Of a stretch of DNA of 64,000 nt, positions 8,477-18,371 are shown in pieces. The stretch lies in NCBI RefSeq assembly GCF_900099965.1, contig NZ_FNDJ01000003.1, positions 248,001-312,000 on the forward strand, in the 5' to 3' direction. Below the pieces are notes generated by a model, which searched no databases, had not been told where the DNA came from, and saw nothing but the letters and a program-made list of their open reading frames with translations. The position numbers and the translations under genes are program-made. This DNA comes from Nonomuraea jiangxiensis. Its GTDB lineage: Bacteria; Actinomycetota; Actinomycetes; Streptosporangiales; Streptosporangiaceae. Numbering within the stretch: the stretch's first letter is position 1; each line of letters opens with the position of its first letter.

Positions 8477-10411
8477 TTACCTGCGTGGCTCATTGGGGGT
8501 GTATATGGCGGTCGGGTCGATCGGGTCGTCTCCCGGGCGGCGCTGGTCGCCGCCGAAGGGCGTGGCGGAGGCGTCGAGCCGCATCGTCGACTCGCCCTGG
8601 GGCTCGGGCCAGCCGGGCGGCTGGGGCGGCGCCTGGTGGGTGGGCTGGTACTGGCCCTGCTGGGGCTCGTACGCCGCCGGCTGCTGGGGGTGCTGCTGTG
8701 GGTGGCCGAAGGGGTCGTCGTACGACCTGCCGGCCTGGCTGGAGTAGTCGGGCACGCGCAGTTCGGGCTGGGTGCCGGCCGCGGTGGAGTGCTGGTAGGT
8801 CTCCGCCTGCTGATAGGCGTCCATGAGCTGCTGCGAGCGCGGGTCCACGGGCGGGTCGGGCTCCTGGTACGCGTTCGGCGTGGCGTACTCGTGCCCCGAG
8901 TACCCGCTGAACGGCTGGCCACCCGGCTGGGTCGCGGGCTGGTCGAAGGCGCTCTGGCCGAAGTACGAGCCCTGGTCGGCCTGGGGGTAGCGGACGTCAG
9001 GGGTCGTGTCGCCCGGCGGGAACGGCTGGTCGGCCTGGGGCGCGAAGGCGCTGGGCGCGGGCTCCGGCGGCGCGTACTGGCCGGGCTGCTGCTCCGGGGC
9101 CGGGGCGTAGGGGTTGGGCTGGTCGTTCCCGGCGGGCGCGTACGGGTTCGGGCTCGGCTGGCCGTAGACGTTCGGCTGGCTGTCGGCGGGGACGTACGGG
9201 GCGGGCTGGTAGTCCGCGGGCGGGGTGGCGTATTCCGGGGCCGAGGGAGCGGCTGGCGGGGTGGCGTAGTCCAGGGCCGAGGGGCCGGCGGGCAGGGCCG
9301 CCCTGACGGGCTGGTAGGGCTCGGGCTGCTGCTGACCGTAGGCGGCCTGGGGGTTGGGCTGCTGGTGGTCGGCCGGGGGTCCGTACGAGGGCGGCTCGGG
9401 CTGCCCGCCGAAGCTCGGCGGCTGCTGGCCGTAACCGGGCTGCTGGCCGGACGGGGGCTGCTGACCGTAGCCGGGCTGCTGGCCTGTCGGCGGTTGTTGA
9501 CCGTAACCCGACTGCTGACCGGACGGGGGCTGCTGGCCGTAACCGGGCTGCTGACCGGACGGGGGCTGCTGGCCGTAACCGGGCTGCTGGCCCGAGGGGG
9601 GCTGCTGACCATAGTCGGGCTGCTGGCCGGAGGGGGGCTGCTGGCCGTAACCAGGCTGCTGCTGGCCCGACGGCGGCTGCTGACCATAGTCGGACGGCGG
9701 CGGCTGCTGGCCCGAGGGGGGCTGCTGGCCGTAGCCGGGCTGCTGGAAGGGGGCGGCCGCGGGGTCCTGCTGGCCGTAGGCGGCCGACGGGTCCTGCTGA
9801 CCGTAACCCGGCTGCTGGCCCGAGGGGGGCTGGCCGTAGCCGGCGGGGGGCTGCTGGCCGTAGCCGGGGCCCTGCTGCTCGGGATGACCGAACTGCTGCT
9901 CGGGATGGCCGAACTGCTGCTGCGGCTGGCCGAAGTGGGGCGGCTGCTGGCCGAACTGGGGCTGGTAGACCTGCGCGACCGGCCGCTCGGGCAGGACCTG
10001 CGGCAGCAGGTAGACCAGCGCGATCGCGGTCAAGGCGAGCTGGGGCACACCCTGGAGCACGAACTCCAGCAGTGAACGGAAACCGCCGCCGGCGAACAGG
10101 CCGAGCAGGAACGAAATCACCCCGAACAGCGTCGCCAGCGACAATCCGGCCACCGCACCGTACGTGATCAGCTTCGCCTTGGGCGACGGGGTGCCGACCT
10201 TGGTAACGAGCAGCACGGAGCCCAGGAGCAGTGCCGTCACGACCGGGCTGACCAGCGCCGGCAGGTTCATCCTCGCGCTCTCGACGGTGGACACGCTGAA
10301 GCTCGGCGAGACCAGGATGTGGCCGATCAGCACCAGCACGTCCACCAGTCCGGCGACGAGCATGACCAAGGCGCCCGGCTCTCTCAGCCGAGCGACGTCG
10401 AATTTGCTCAC
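8477..10411 (-). CDS. Four-helix membrane protein with long YGQQPP-repeat low-complexity tail
   Basis: About 644 residues from GTG 10411 (start region [12 protein letters not shown]), preceded by GGGGG. ATG 10423 or a start further up is possible. Residues about 10-165 hold four hydrophobic helices (for example [19 protein letters not shown] and [15 protein letters not shown]). The remaining 480 residues are low complexity, rich in Gln, Pro, Tyr and Gly. Ten copies of YGQQPP lie within about 150 residues at near-regular 12-residue spacing, followed by ATPP, YAP and QPNPYAP variants. The tail lacks charge until its end. I do not recognise a function. Actinomycetes often hang such tails on membrane proteins of growth and division, and composition alone resembles prion-like condensate-forming tails. 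It is divergent from fbiA. Confidence 0.75.
   Translation of the reverse strand: MSKFDVARLREPGALVMLVAGLVDVLVLIGHILVSPSFSVSTVESARMNLPALVSPVVTALLLGSVLLVTKVGTPSPKAKLITYGAVAGLSLATLFGVISFLLGLFAGGGFRSLLEFVLQGVPQLALTAIALVYLLPQVLPERPVAQVYQPQFGQQPPHFGQPQQQFGHPEQQFGHPEQQGPGYGQQPPAGYGQPPSGQQPGYGQQDPSAAYGQQDPAAAPFQQPGYGQQPPSGQQPPPSDYGQQPPSGQQQPGYGQQPPSGQQPDYGQQPPSGQQPGYGQQPPSGQQPGYGQQPPSGQQSGYGQQPPTGQQPGYGQQPPSGQQPGYGQQPPSFGGQPEPPSYGPPADHQQPNPQAAYGQQQPEPYQPVRAALPAGPSALDYATPPAAPSAPEYATPPADYQPAPYVPADSQPNVYGQPSPNPYAPAGNDQPNPYAPAPEQQPGQYAPPEPAPSAFAPQADQPFPPGDTTPDVRYPQADQGSYFGQSAFDQPATQPGGQPFSGYSGHEYATPNAYQEPDPPVDPRSQQLMDAYQQAETYQHSTAAGTQPELRVPDYSSQAGRSYDDPFGHPQQHPQQPAAYEPQQGQYQPTHQAPPQPPGWPEPQGESTMRLDASATPFGGDQRRPGDDPIDPTAIYTPNEPRR
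9413..9875. repeat. In-frame 36-base minisatellite encoding (G/D)[11 protein letters not shown]
   Basis: Read on the minus strand, successive copies code for [12 protein letters not shown] with single changes (D for G, T for S, S for P). The copies between about 9420 and 9690 are the most uniform and run at a 36-base period; outside that range they are irregular (YGQQDP, YGQPPS). Synonymous changes between copies show that the repeat is old enough to have drifted but is still held in frame. Confidence 0.85.
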
Positions 10412-10592
10412 AACTACCCCCATCAGACCCTTTGGCCCGAAGGGAGTTTGCCACATCCCCGGCGCACCTCGCGGGAGTCCCAGAAAGCTCATTGCTAACA
10501 AATCCACCAGCAGCAGGACGTAAACCCCTATCAGAAAGGAGAAAACCACTCCCGAAGCGGGGTTGTCAGAGCCCGGTGGAAGACTGGGCCGC

Positions 10593-11531
10593 ATGCACAT
10601 CGTGTCACTAGCCGGGGGCATCGGCGGCGCCCGTTTCCTGCGCGGCCTGCGCGCGGCCGACCCAGCGGCCACCATCACCGTCATCGGCAACACCGGCGAC
10701 GACATCACACTCTTCGGCCTGCGGGTCTGCCCCGACCTCGACACCGTGATGTACACCCTGGGCGACGGCATCGACGAGGAGCAGGGCTGGGGCCGGGCCA
10801 AGGAGTCCCACGTGGTCAAGGAGGAGCTGGCCGCCTACGGCGTGGAGCCGCAGTGGTTCGGGCTCGGCGACCGCGACCTCGCCACCCACATCGTGCGCTC
10901 CCAGATGCTGGAGGCCGGCTACCCGCTCTCGCAGATCACCGAGGCACTAACGACGCGCTGGCAGCCGGGCGTGCGACTGCTGCCGATGAGCGACGACCGC
11001 TGCGAGACCCACGTCGTGATCGAGGACGAGCACGGCCGGAGGGCCGTCCACTTCCAGGAGTGGTGGGTGCGCCTGCGCGCCTCCGTCCCCGCGCAGTCGT
11101 TCGCGCTGGTGGGGGTCGACACCGCCAGGCCCGCGCCGGGCGTGCTGGAGGCCATCGAGGAGGCCGACGTCGTCATCCTGCCGCCGTCCAACCCGGTGGT
11201 CAGCATCGGTACGATCCTGCAGGTCCCCGGCATCCGCGACGCCCTGCTGCCCAAGACCGTGGTCGGGGTCTCGCCGATCATCGGCGGCGCGCCCGTCCGG
11301 GGCATGGCCGACGCCTGCCTGACGGCCATCGGGGTGAAGACCACCGCGCAGGCCGTGCTGGAGCTCTACGGCTCCGACCTGATCGACGGCTGGCTGGTGG
11401 CCGAGGAGGACGCGAGGGTCGCCCTCGACGGCGTCCGGGTGGTCGCCCGGCCGATCCTCATGCACGATGTGGCCGCCGCCGCCGACATCGCCCGTACGAC
11501 CCTCGACCTCGCCCAGGAGCTCGCCCGATGA
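10593..11531 (+). CDS. fbiA: 2-phospho-L-lactate/phosphoenolpyruvyl transferase of F420 synthesis
   Basis: The 312-residue protein starts [19 protein letters not shown], the CofD/FbiA nucleotide-binding loop. It continues with [19 protein letters not shown] and ends near [18 protein letters not shown] and [13 protein letters not shown], all CofD hallmarks. The enzyme transfers the phosphoenolpyruvyl (or phospholactyl) group from an LPPG-type donor onto the deazaflavin Fo, giving (dehydro-)F420-0. The stop overlaps the fbiB start (ATGA). I chose ATG 10593 because the motif begins there; an upstream GTG at 10563 would only add a non-conserved leader. In M. tuberculosis the gene is Rv3261. Confidence 0.96.
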   Translation: MHIVSLAGGIGGARFLRGLRAADPAATITVIGNTGDDITLFGLRVCPDLDTVMYTLGDGIDEEQGWGRAKESHVVKEELAAYGVEPQWFGLGDRDLATHIVRSQMLEAGYPLSQITEALTTRWQPGVRLLPMSDDRCETHVVIEDEHGRRAVHFQEWWVRLRASVPAQSFALVGVDTARPAPGVLEAIEEADVVILPPSNPVVSIGTILQVPGIRDALLPKTVVGVSPIIGGAPVRGMADACLTAIGVKTTAQAVLELYGSDLIDGWLVAEEDARVALDGVRVVARPILMHDVAAAADIARTTLDLAQELAR

Positions 11532-12841
11532 CCATGCCACACCTGCCCGCCGGCCACCCCCAGGACGCCGCCGGGCCCCGGCGGCTGGAAGTGATCGCCG
11601 TGACCGGCATCGGCGAGGTCCGGCCGGGTGACGACGTGGCGGCCCTGCTCAAGGACGCCGACGTGCGCGACGGCGACATCGTGGTGGTCACCTCCAAGAT
11701 CATAAGCAAGGCGGAGGGCCGCGTCCGGCAGGCGCCCGACCGCGCGGAGGCGATCGAGGAGGAGACCGTGCGCGTGGTCGCCAGGCGCGGCGACACCGTG
11801 ATCTCCCAGACCCGGCACGGCTTCGTCATGGCCGCCGCCGGGGTCGACGCCTCCAACACCGAGCCGGGCACCGTGCTGCTGCTGCCCGCCGACTCCGACG
11901 CCTCGGCCCGGCGCATCAGGCAGGGCCTGGGCGTGCGGGCGGGCGTGATCGTCTCCGACACGTTCGGGCGGCCGTGGCGCCACGGGCTCACCGACGTGGC
12001 CATCGGGGTGGCGGGCGTGCGGCCGCTCGACGACTACCGCGGCACCTCCGACGGCTACGGCAACGCGCTGAGCGCCACCGTCACGGCGCTGGCCGACGAG
12101 ATCGCGGGAGCGGCCGAGCTGGTCAAGGGCAAGCTCGCCGGGGTTCCGGTGGCGATCGTACGCGGGCTGGCCCACCTGGTCACCGAGGACGACGGGCCGG
12201 GGATCAGGCCGCTCATCCGCGGCGCCGACGACGACCTGTTCCGTCACGGCTCTCGGGACGTGGTGTTCGCCCGCCGGACGATCAGGGAGTTCGCCGACCT
12301 GCCCGTCGATCCGGCGGCCGTACGCAGGGCGGTGGCGGCGGGCATCGCCGCGCCCGCGCCGCACCACACGACCCCGTGGCGGTTCGTGCTGGTCGAGTCG
12401 CCGGAGACGCGGACCAAGCTGCTCGACGCCATGCGCGAGGCGTGGATCGCGGACCTGCGTGGCGACGGGTTCACCGAGCAGTCCATCGCCAAGCGGATCA
12501 GGCGCGGCGACGTGCTGCGCAACGCGCCCTACCTGGTCGTGCCGTGCCTGGTGATGGAGGGCTCCCACACTTATCGCGACGACCGGCGCAACGCCTCGGA
12601 GCGGGAGATGTTCGTGGTGGCGACGGGCGCCGGGGTGGAGAACTTCCTGATCCAGCTCGCCGTCGAAGGGCTCGGCTCGGCGTGGGTCTCCTCCACGATG
12701 TTCTGCCGGCCGGTCGTCCGTGAGGTGCTGGACCTGCCCGATTCGTGGGACCCGATGGGGTGCGTGGCCGTCGGCCACGCGGCCGCCCCGCCCCGCGACC
12801 GCGCCCCGCGCGACCCGGAGGACTTCATCCTCACCCGCTGA
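11528..12841 (+). CDS. fbiB: Coenzyme F420:L-glutamate ligase / dehydro-F420-0 reductase
   Basis: The 437-residue protein joins two domains. Residues about 15-255 are the CofE ligase, with [15 protein letters not shown], the metal-site loop [12 protein letters not shown], and [16 protein letters not shown]. Residues about 255-437 are a nitroreductase-fold FMN domain ([31 protein letters not shown]). The ligase adds gamma-linked glutamates to F420-0, and the FMN domain reduces dehydro-F420-0. This fusion is the actinobacterial FbiB form; archaea have only the ligase part. ATGA coupling to fbiA ensures joint translation. It is Rv3262 in M. tuberculosis. Confidence 0.96.
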   Translation: MTMPHLPAGHPQDAAGPRRLEVIAVTGIGEVRPGDDVAALLKDADVRDGDIVVVTSKIISKAEGRVRQAPDRAEAIEEETVRVVARRGDTVISQTRHGFVMAAAGVDASNTEPGTVLLLPADSDASARRIRQGLGVRAGVIVSDTFGRPWRHGLTDVAIGVAGVRPLDDYRGTSDGYGNALSATVTALADEIAGAAELVKGKLAGVPVAIVRGLAHLVTEDDGPGIRPLIRGADDDLFRHGSRDVVFARRTIREFADLPVDPAAVRRAVAAGIAAPAPHHTTPWRFVLVESPETRTKLLDAMREAWIADLRGDGFTEQSIAKRIRRGDVLRNAPYLVVPCLVMEGSHTYRDDRRNASEREMFVVATGAGVENFLIQLAVEGLGSAWVSSTMFCRPVVREVLDLPDSWDPMGCVAVGHAAAPPRDRAPRDPEDFILTR

Positions 12842-12939
12842 CCCGGTTCCCGACCCCGCTGACCGCCCTTGTGTGAATCGGCCTCGCGCTCCCGTGCTGA
12901 CCGGCCTCGGAACCCGTGGTCAGCGAGCCGTTTACCGTT

Positions 12940-12952
12940 AGGAAAGTTTCCT
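12940..12952. promoter_or_regulatory. Palindrome AGGAAAGTTTCCT upstream of LPMO gene
   Basis: A 13-base palindrome with a single central base lies 40 bases before the LPMO start, embedded in GTTAGGAAAGTTTCCTTTAC. The position between promoter and ribosome site suits a repressor operator. It does not resemble the DasR (dre) or CebR boxes that usually control chitin and cellulose genes in actinomycetes. The controlling protein is unknown to me. Confidence 0.55.
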
Positions 12953-12991
12953 TTACATTTGGAGCATCCCCCCATGTAAAGGAGCCACTTC

Positions 12992-13732
12992 ATGAGAAGG
13001 ACTCTCACGTTGGCCGCCGCGGTGGTGATCGCCCTCGCCACCACGGTGTTCAACACGGCGCCGGCGTTAGCACACGGCTATGTGAACTCGCCCCCGAGCC
13101 GGCAGGCCAACTGCGCCCAGGGCAGGGTGCCCAACTGCGGCAACATCATCTACGAGCCGCAGAGCGTGGAGGGCCCCAAGGGCCTGCGTAACTGCCACGC
13201 CAACCTGGGACAGTTCGCCCAGCTCAGCGACGAGAGCAAGCCGTGGCCGGCCGCCTCGGTGGGCAGCACGGTGACCTTCACCTGGACGTTCACCGCCCGG
13301 CACGCCACCGCCAGCTACGAGTACTACATCGGCAACACCCGGGTGGCCACGTTCGCCGGAAACGGCCAGCAACCACCGCAGACGGTCTCGCACCAGGTCA
13401 ACCTGTCCGGCTACTCGGGCCGGCAGAAGGTCCTGGCGATCTGGAACATCTCCGACACCACCAACGCCTTCTACTCCTGCATCGACCTGCAGATCGGCGG
13501 CGGCGGCAACCCGAACCCCACTCCCACCCCGACCCCGACCGCGACCCGCACGCCCACCCCGACGCCGACCGCGACCCCCACCACGCCTTCCGGCACGTGG
13601 CGGGCCGGCACGGCGTACGCGGCGGGTAACACGGTGACCTACAACGGCGCCACGTACCGGTGCATCCAGCCGCACACCGCCATCGCCGGCTGGGAACCGC
13701 CCAACGTCCCGGCCCTCTGGCAGCGGGTCTGA
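12992..13732 (+). CDS. Secreted AA10 lytic polysaccharide monooxygenase with C-terminal CBM5/12-type module
   Basis: A 246-residue secreted copper enzyme. The signal peptide ends at APALA-HGYV, which leaves His28 as the mature N-terminus, the first copper ligand. His104 (TARHATASYEYYIG) is the second, and NAFYSCIDLQI closes the fold with a Phe near the axial site. Residues about 170-200 are a Pro-Thr linker; the last 45 residues (AGTAYAAGNTVTYNGATYRC, WEPPNVPALW) are a chitin-binding CBM5/12. The enzyme oxidatively cleaves crystalline chitin or cellulose; the small AA10 plus CBM5 layout favours chitin. It stands alone between fbiB and a convergent gene, with a palindrome upstream and a hairpin terminator after it. 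Confidence 0.95.
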   Translation: MRRTLTLAAAVVIALATTVFNTAPALAHGYVNSPPSRQANCAQGRVPNCGNIIYEPQSVEGPKGLRNCHANLGQFAQLSDESKPWPAASVGSTVTFTWTFTARHATASYEYYIGNTRVATFAGNGQQPPQTVSHQVNLSGYSGRQKVLAIWNISDTTNAFYSCIDLQIGGGGNPNPTPTPTPTATRTPTPTPTATPTTPSGTWRAGTAYAAGNTVTYNGATYRCIQPHTAIAGWEPPNVPALWQRV

Positions 13733-13736
13733 CCCG

Positions 13737-13761
13737 AAAGGGGGCGCCGGGCGCCCCCTTT
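13737..13761. terminator. Bidirectional hairpin terminator
   Basis: A perfect 11-base stem, AAAGGGGGCGC and GCGCCCCCTTT, around a three-base loop lies between the convergent LPMO gene (stop at 13732) and the VWA gene (stop at 13766). The A and T ends of the stem let it serve both strands. Confidence 0.85.
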
Positions 13762-13765
13762 CCTT

Positions 13766-15514
13766 TCAGGTCGTCGGCTTGCAGGTGGGGTGGCACAGTC
13801 TGCGGGCCAGGGCCGCCAGGAAGACGTCGATGATCTCCCCCGCCTCCTGGGCCTCGTGCAGGGAGCCGTTGGTGGCGGCGGTGACCTGGGACAGGCTCGC
13901 CCGGTCCACCCCCTTGCCGAAGGCGATGACGATGATCTGCACGGGCCGGTCCGGGTTCCACTCGCGGCGCAGCTGGTCGAGCAGTCGTGGCAGCGTGGTG
14001 CCCTTGCCGTCGTCCCGGCCCGCCGTGATCACCAGCAGCGCGTTGTTCATCTCCGCCCTGTACTGGCCGCTGACGGCGCGGAAACCGCTGAGTATCGCGT
14101 CGTAGAGCGAGCTGTCCAGGCCGGGATGCGCGGTGATCGTGCCGGTCAGCTCGTCGAGGCGGCCGCGGCGGACCACCTGCCCGGTCTCCGGCTCGTTGAT
14201 CGGCCCGAGCCCCACCCGCACCTGGTACCCCTTGATCCGGCCCAGCTGGTCGGCGAACTCCCACAGGCCCATGTGCGTCGAGTCCGGGAAGAGCTGCAGC
14301 CCGATCTTGGCCGCGTCCAGCGCCACCCTGACCCTGGTGCCGCCGTTCAGCTTCTCGGCCATGTGCTTGGAGGTGTCGGTCAGGACGAGGATGTTCGTCG
14401 GCGGGGCCAGCCTGCTCCAGGCGCTGAGCGCGTCGTCGATGTCCTGCGGCGACACCGACTGCCGGGTCCGCGGGGCGGCGACGGGGATCTGAGGTCCGGG
14501 CGGGATGGGCCCCCGGGCACCGTCACCCGACCTGAACCCCGCCCGCCGGATCACCTGCTCGGCCTGCGCGCCGGTCAGCCAGCCGGCGAAGACCGTGGAC
14601 GCCTCGGCGATCGCCGGGTCGGTGGCGGTGACCACGTACGGGTAGTCGAGGTTGATCGTGCCCTCGCGGGGGTGCAGCGCCACGACCGGGTCGGGCGAGG
14701 GGCTCAGGTTGTGCCGCCACACCGACTGCTCGGGGACGATCACGACCGGGCGCTGCCAGAACGTGTGGTCGTCGATCGCCGCCAGCATGCTGCGGTAGTC
14801 GGGGGCGGAGCCGGCCTGCGCCCAGCGTACGAACGCGGTCAGCGCCTTGTCCGCCTCCGGGCCGGTGCCGACGACGTCCCTGGCGGCGGCCACGGTCGCG
14901 ATGCCCGCGCCGGCCAGCGACGGGTCGGGGACGCGTACGACGTCGGGCTCGTTCGCGTTGGGCGTCAGCCGTCCGCGCACGGTCGGCGGGAAGACCATGC
15001 GCCAGTTCATCTCGGTGTTGCCCACGGAGAAGCGCCGGGCCAGCGACGAGCGGGTGGCGAACACCAGCGGCGAGGTCGCCACCACGCTCTCGCCCGCGGG
15101 CAGGGCGTTCGCGCCGCGCTGGCGGGCCAGCCTGATCCAGGCCGAGGAGTCCGCGATCCACCCGTCGGGCCGCTCGCTCAGCACGCCCGCCCGGTCGCCG
15201 ATGAGCGTCCGCAGGACGGTGGCCGGCGGCTGCTCGGTCACCTGGACCAGCACGCACCGGCCGCCCACCGTGGTGTTCGTCTCGTTGAACCGGCCGGCGG
15301 CCTCCATGACCGCCGGGGCGACGTCCACCGCGGCGGCCACGCTGACCAGAACAGGCTCTCGTGTGGCGCACAGCGCCCCGGCCCCGCCGAAGAGCACGAC
15401 CAGGGCGCCCGCCAGTACGGCCACCACCGTGAGCCCGGCCAGCGTCCCGCGCCGCAGTGCCTTCCTGCGCCGCTGCTCCGGGAGCAGGGCGGCACGGTGT
15501 CGACCCAACCGCAC
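13766..15514 (-). CDS. Membrane-anchored substrate-binding/von Willebrand A-domain protein
   Basis: The 582-residue protein begins at GTG 15514 with AGAGAGG seven bases upstream. One membrane helix (TLAGLTVVAVLAGALVVLF) is followed by an extracellular-solute-binding fold at about residues 55-320 (SVAAAVDVAPAVMEAAGRFN, DGWIADSSAWIRLA). A VWA domain then covers about 370-575. The VWA metal site is altered: NILVLTDTSKHM replaces the usual DxSxS, though DLSSLYDAILSGF-like and ITAGRDD segments follow. Such fusions are common in actinomycetes, often near F420 or cell-wall genes, and their ligand is unknown. The gene faces the LPMO across a shared terminator and lies just downstream of fbiC. Confidence 0.8.
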   Translation of the reverse strand: MRLGRHRAALLPEQRRRKALRRGTLAGLTVVAVLAGALVVLFGGAGALCATREPVLVSVAAAVDVAPAVMEAAGRFNETNTTVGGRCVLVQVTEQPPATVLRTLIGDRAGVLSERPDGWIADSSAWIRLARQRGANALPAGESVVATSPLVFATRSSLARRFSVGNTEMNWRMVFPPTVRGRLTPNANEPDVVRVPDPSLAGAGIATVAAARDVVGTGPEADKALTAFVRWAQAGSAPDYRSMLAAIDDHTFWQRPVVIVPEQSVWRHNLSPSPDPVVALHPREGTINLDYPYVVTATDPAIAEASTVFAGWLTGAQAEQVIRRAGFRSGDGARGPIPPGPQIPVAAPRTRQSVSPQDIDDALSAWSRLAPPTNILVLTDTSKHMAEKLNGGTRVRVALDAAKIGLQLFPDSTHMGLWEFADQLGRIKGYQVRVGLGPINEPETGQVVRRGRLDELTGTITAHPGLDSSLYDAILSGFRAVSGQYRAEMNNALLVITAGRDDGKGTTLPRLLDQLRREWNPDRPVQIIVIAFGKGVDRASLSQVTAATNGSLHEAQEAGEIIDVFLAALARRLCHPTCKPTT

Positions 15515-15592
15515 GGCGAACCTCTCTCCAAGGGAGTGATGATTCTCGCAGCGAGTCCCCTGGCGGGCGCAAGTGTCTAGAACATGTTATAG

Positions 15593-18319
15593 CTAGGCCA
15601 GCGGCAGCACCCGTCGCACGCTCCCACACACCCCGTCGCTCGCCTCGGCGGCCCGCAGCCGCTCGGGGGCCGGATCGCCGTACTCGGTGGTGCGCTGCCG
15701 CGCCGGCCGCCCGGTGACCGCCACCATCTCGCGGAGCTCGGTGATGGTCTTGTACGAGCCGTTCTCCGAGCCCGCCATCCTGCTGATGGTCTCCTCCATC
15801 AGGGTGCCGCCGAGGTCGTTCACGCCGCCCTGGAGCACCTGACGGCACAGGTCGTCACGGAGTTTCACCCAGGAGCACTGGATGTTCTTGATCGCGCCGT
15901 GCAGCAGGATCCTGGCCAGGGCGTGCACGGCCCTGTTCTCCTGCGCCGTGGGGCCGGGCCGGGCGATGCCCGCCAGGTAGATGGGCGCGCTGGTGTGCAC
16001 GAACGGCAGCAGGACGAACTCGGAGAACCCGCCGGTCTCCTCCTGCAGGCGGCGGATCAGCTTGATGTGCCTGACCCAGTGCAGGTGGTTGTCGACGTGC
16101 CCGTACATCATGGTCGAGGTCGTGGGGATGCCCACCCGGTGGGCCGTCGTGATGACGTCGACCCACTCCTTGGCCGGCAGCTTGCCCTTGGTCAGCACCC
16201 ACCGCACGTCGTCGTCGAGGATCTCCGCCGCCGTGCCGGGCAGCGAGTCCACTCCGGCGTCCTTGGCCGCCTCCAGCCAGTCCCGGACGGACATGTTCGT
16301 ACGGGACGCGCCGTTGATGACCTCCATCGGGGAGAAGGCGTGTACGTGCATGTCCGGCGTCCTGGCCTTCACCGCCCTGGCGATCTCGAAGTACGCGGTG
16401 CCGGGCAGGTCCGGGTGGATGCCTCCCTGCATGCACACCTCGGTCGCCCCGGCCTCCCACGCCTCCTGTGCCCGGTCGGCCACCTGGTCCAGGCTCAGGG
16501 TGTAGGCGTCGGCGTCGGTCCTGCGCTGCGCGAACGCGCAGAACCGGCATCCGGTGTAGCAGACGTTGGTGAAGTTGATGTTCCTGTTGACGACGTAGGT
16601 GACCTCGTCGCCGACGGCCTGCCTGCGCAGGTCGTCGGCGATGGCGGCCAGCTCGTCCAGTGCCTCGCCCTCGGCGGACAGCAGCGCCACCGCCTCGGCG
16701 TCGGTCAGGCCGGTGGGATCGGCCTGGGCCCGCCGGAGCGCACCGCGTACCTCGCCCGGGGTCACGGCCCCGGCCCTCGCCCCTCCCACGGCACGGGAAC
16801 CGCCTTCCTGCGCGCCGCCCACGGCATGGGAGCCGTCCGCGCCGGCCGGTGCGGCGGCATGGGAACCGTCCTCACCGGCCCTCGCCCCGCCCGCGGAGCT
16901 GAAGCCGCCGGCCGCTGCCCCCGTGGGATCCGGGGCCGCCGAGGTCGGGGCGCCGGCGTCGAGGCGGTCGCGCAGGGCCTGCCAGTCGCCGTAGACGTGG
17001 TCGAAGTCGTCCCGGCGGTCGTGCGTGCGGCCCGACGTGTCCACCTCCACGTGCAGGTCCACCCGCCCCGCGGCCACGAACCCGCCGTCCGGCTCCTGCC
17101 ACGGCCGCCCCTCCAACACGGCGTCCTCCCTGGCCAGCCCCGTCTCGGGGTCCGCCAGGGCGGCCACGTGGCCGAACAGCCGGGGGTCCAGCCAGGGCTC
17201 GCCGGCCAGTACGTACTCGGGATAGATGGTCAGCCGCTCGCGCAGCCGGAACCCCGCCGCGCCGGTGCGGGCCGCCAGGTCGTCGATCTGCGGCCAGGGC
17301 CGTTCGGGGTTGACGTGGTCGGGGGTCAGCGGGGAGACGCCGCCCCAGTCGTCGATGCCGGCCCGGATCATGAGCGCGTACTCGTCGTCCACCAGGTTGG
17401 GCGGCGCCTGGATGCGGGCCCGGGGTCCGAGGACCAGGCGGGCGACGGCGATGGTGGCGGCCAGCTCCTGGAGGTCCGCGTCGGGCAGCCCGCGCATGGC
17501 CGTGTCCGGCTTGGCGCGGAAGTTCTGCACGATGACCTCCTGGATGCCGCCGTACTCCCGCGCCACCCGCCGGATCTCGAAGATCGACTCGGCCCGGTCC
17601 GCGACGGTCTCGCCGATGCCGATCAGAATTCCGGTGGTGAAGGGCACGTTCGTACGGCCGGCGTCCTCCAGGACGCGCACCCGCACGGCCGGGTCCTTGT
17701 CCGGCGACCCGTAGTGCGGCTGCCCCTTCTCCTCGAACAGCCGCCGCGACGTCGTCTCCAGCATCATCCCCATCGACGGCGCCACCGGTTTGAGCCGCTG
17801 CAGGTCACGCCAGGTCAGCACGCCCGGGTTGAGGTGCGGCAGCAGCCCGGTCTCCTCCAGCACCCTGATGGCCATCGCCCGCACATAGGACAAGGTGTCG
17901 TCATAGCCGTGCGCGTCGAGCCACTCGCGGGCCTGGTGCCAGCGGTCCTCCGGCCGGTCCCCCAGCGTGAACAGCGCCTCCTTGCACCCCATCGCCGCCC
18001 CCTGCCGGGCGATGTCCAGCACCTCGTCCGGGCTCAGGAACGGCGCGGGCAGCTTGTGCGGCGCGGTGGCGAACGTACAGTAACCACACCGATCCCGGCA
18101 GAGCCGGGTCAACGGGATGAAGACTTTCCTGCTGTATGTGATCACCCCTGCCCGGCCGACGGCCAGGAGCCCCGCGTCGCGTACGCGGGAGGCGTGGTCA
18201 AGGAGGGTATCGAGATGCTCGCCCCGGGCCTGCAACAGCACGGTCGCCTCGGTGACGTCGAGGGCCTTGCCGTCCCTGGCACGGGCGAGAGCACGGCGGA
18301 GCGCGGAATCAGAGCTCAT
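15593..18319 (-). CDS. fbiC: 7,8-didemethyl-8-hydroxy-5-deazariboflavin (Fo) synthase, two radical-SAM modules
   Basis: A 908-residue two-module enzyme. The first half (CofG) has the iron-sulfur motif CRDRCGYC (Cys74, 78, 81). The second half (CofH) has CYTGCRFC (Cys587, 591, 594), then [14 protein letters not shown] and [14 protein letters not shown]. Together the halves make Fo from tyrosine and the flavin precursor 5-amino-6-ribitylamino-uracil using S-adenosylmethionine radicals. The linker at about residues 450-516 is an unusual Gly-Ala-Ser insert with repeats of DGSHA and VGGA. FbiC being 3 kb from fbiAB places nearly the whole F420 pathway here; in M. tuberculosis it lies elsewhere. 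Confidence 0.97.
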   Translation of the reverse strand: MSSDSALRRALARARDGKALDVTEATVLLQARGEHLDTLLDHASRVRDAGLLAVGRAGVITYSRKVFIPLTRLCRDRCGYCTFATAPHKLPAPFLSPDEVLDIARQGAAMGCKEALFTLGDRPEDRWHQAREWLDAHGYDDTLSYVRAMAIRVLEETGLLPHLNPGVLTWRDLQRLKPVAPSMGMMLETTSRRLFEEKGQPHYGSPDKDPAVRVRVLEDAGRTNVPFTTGILIGIGETVADRAESIFEIRRVAREYGGIQEVIVQNFRAKPDTAMRGLPDADLQELAATIAVARLVLGPRARIQAPPNLVDDEYALMIRAGIDDWGGVSPLTPDHVNPERPWPQIDDLAARTGAAGFRLRERLTIYPEYVLAGEPWLDPRLFGHVAALADPETGLAREDAVLEGRPWQEPDGGFVAAGRVDLHVEVDTSGRTHDRRDDFDHVYGDWQALRDRLDAGAPTSAAPDPTGAAAGGFSSAGGARAGEDGSHAAAPAGADGSHAVGGAQEGGSRAVGGARAGAVTPGEVRGALRRAQADPTGLTDAEAVALLSAEGEALDELAAIADDLRRQAVGDEVTYVVNRNINFTNVCYTGCRFCAFAQRRTDADAYTLSLDQVADRAQEAWEAGATEVCMQGGIHPDLPGTAYFEIARAVKARTPDMHVHAFSPMEVINGASRTNMSVRDWLEAAKDAGVDSLPGTAAEILDDDVRWVLTKGKLPAKEWVDVITTAHRVGIPTTSTMMYGHVDNHLHWVRHIKLIRRLQEETGGFSEFVLLPFVHTSAPIYLAGIARPGPTAQENRAVHALARILLHGAIKNIQCSWVKLRDDLCRQVLQGGVNDLGGTLMEETISRMAGSENGSYKTITELREMVAVTGRPARQRTTEYGDPAPERLRAAEASDGVCGSVRRVLPLA

Positions 18320-18371
18320 AGAGGCACAGTACGTCGGGCTGAGTTCACGCCGCGCACCCAGGGACCGAAAC

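Noticed and set aside
9413..9875. CRISPR-like periodic repeat
   Set aside because: The 36-base units are contiguous, in frame and coding, with no unique spacers and no cas genes nearby.
10412..10560. Upstream hydrophobic extension of the YGQQPP protein ([20 protein letters not shown])
   Set aside because: It could be an extra helix if translation began further up, but it overlaps the fbiA promoter region and lacks a start with a ribosome site, so I did not include it.
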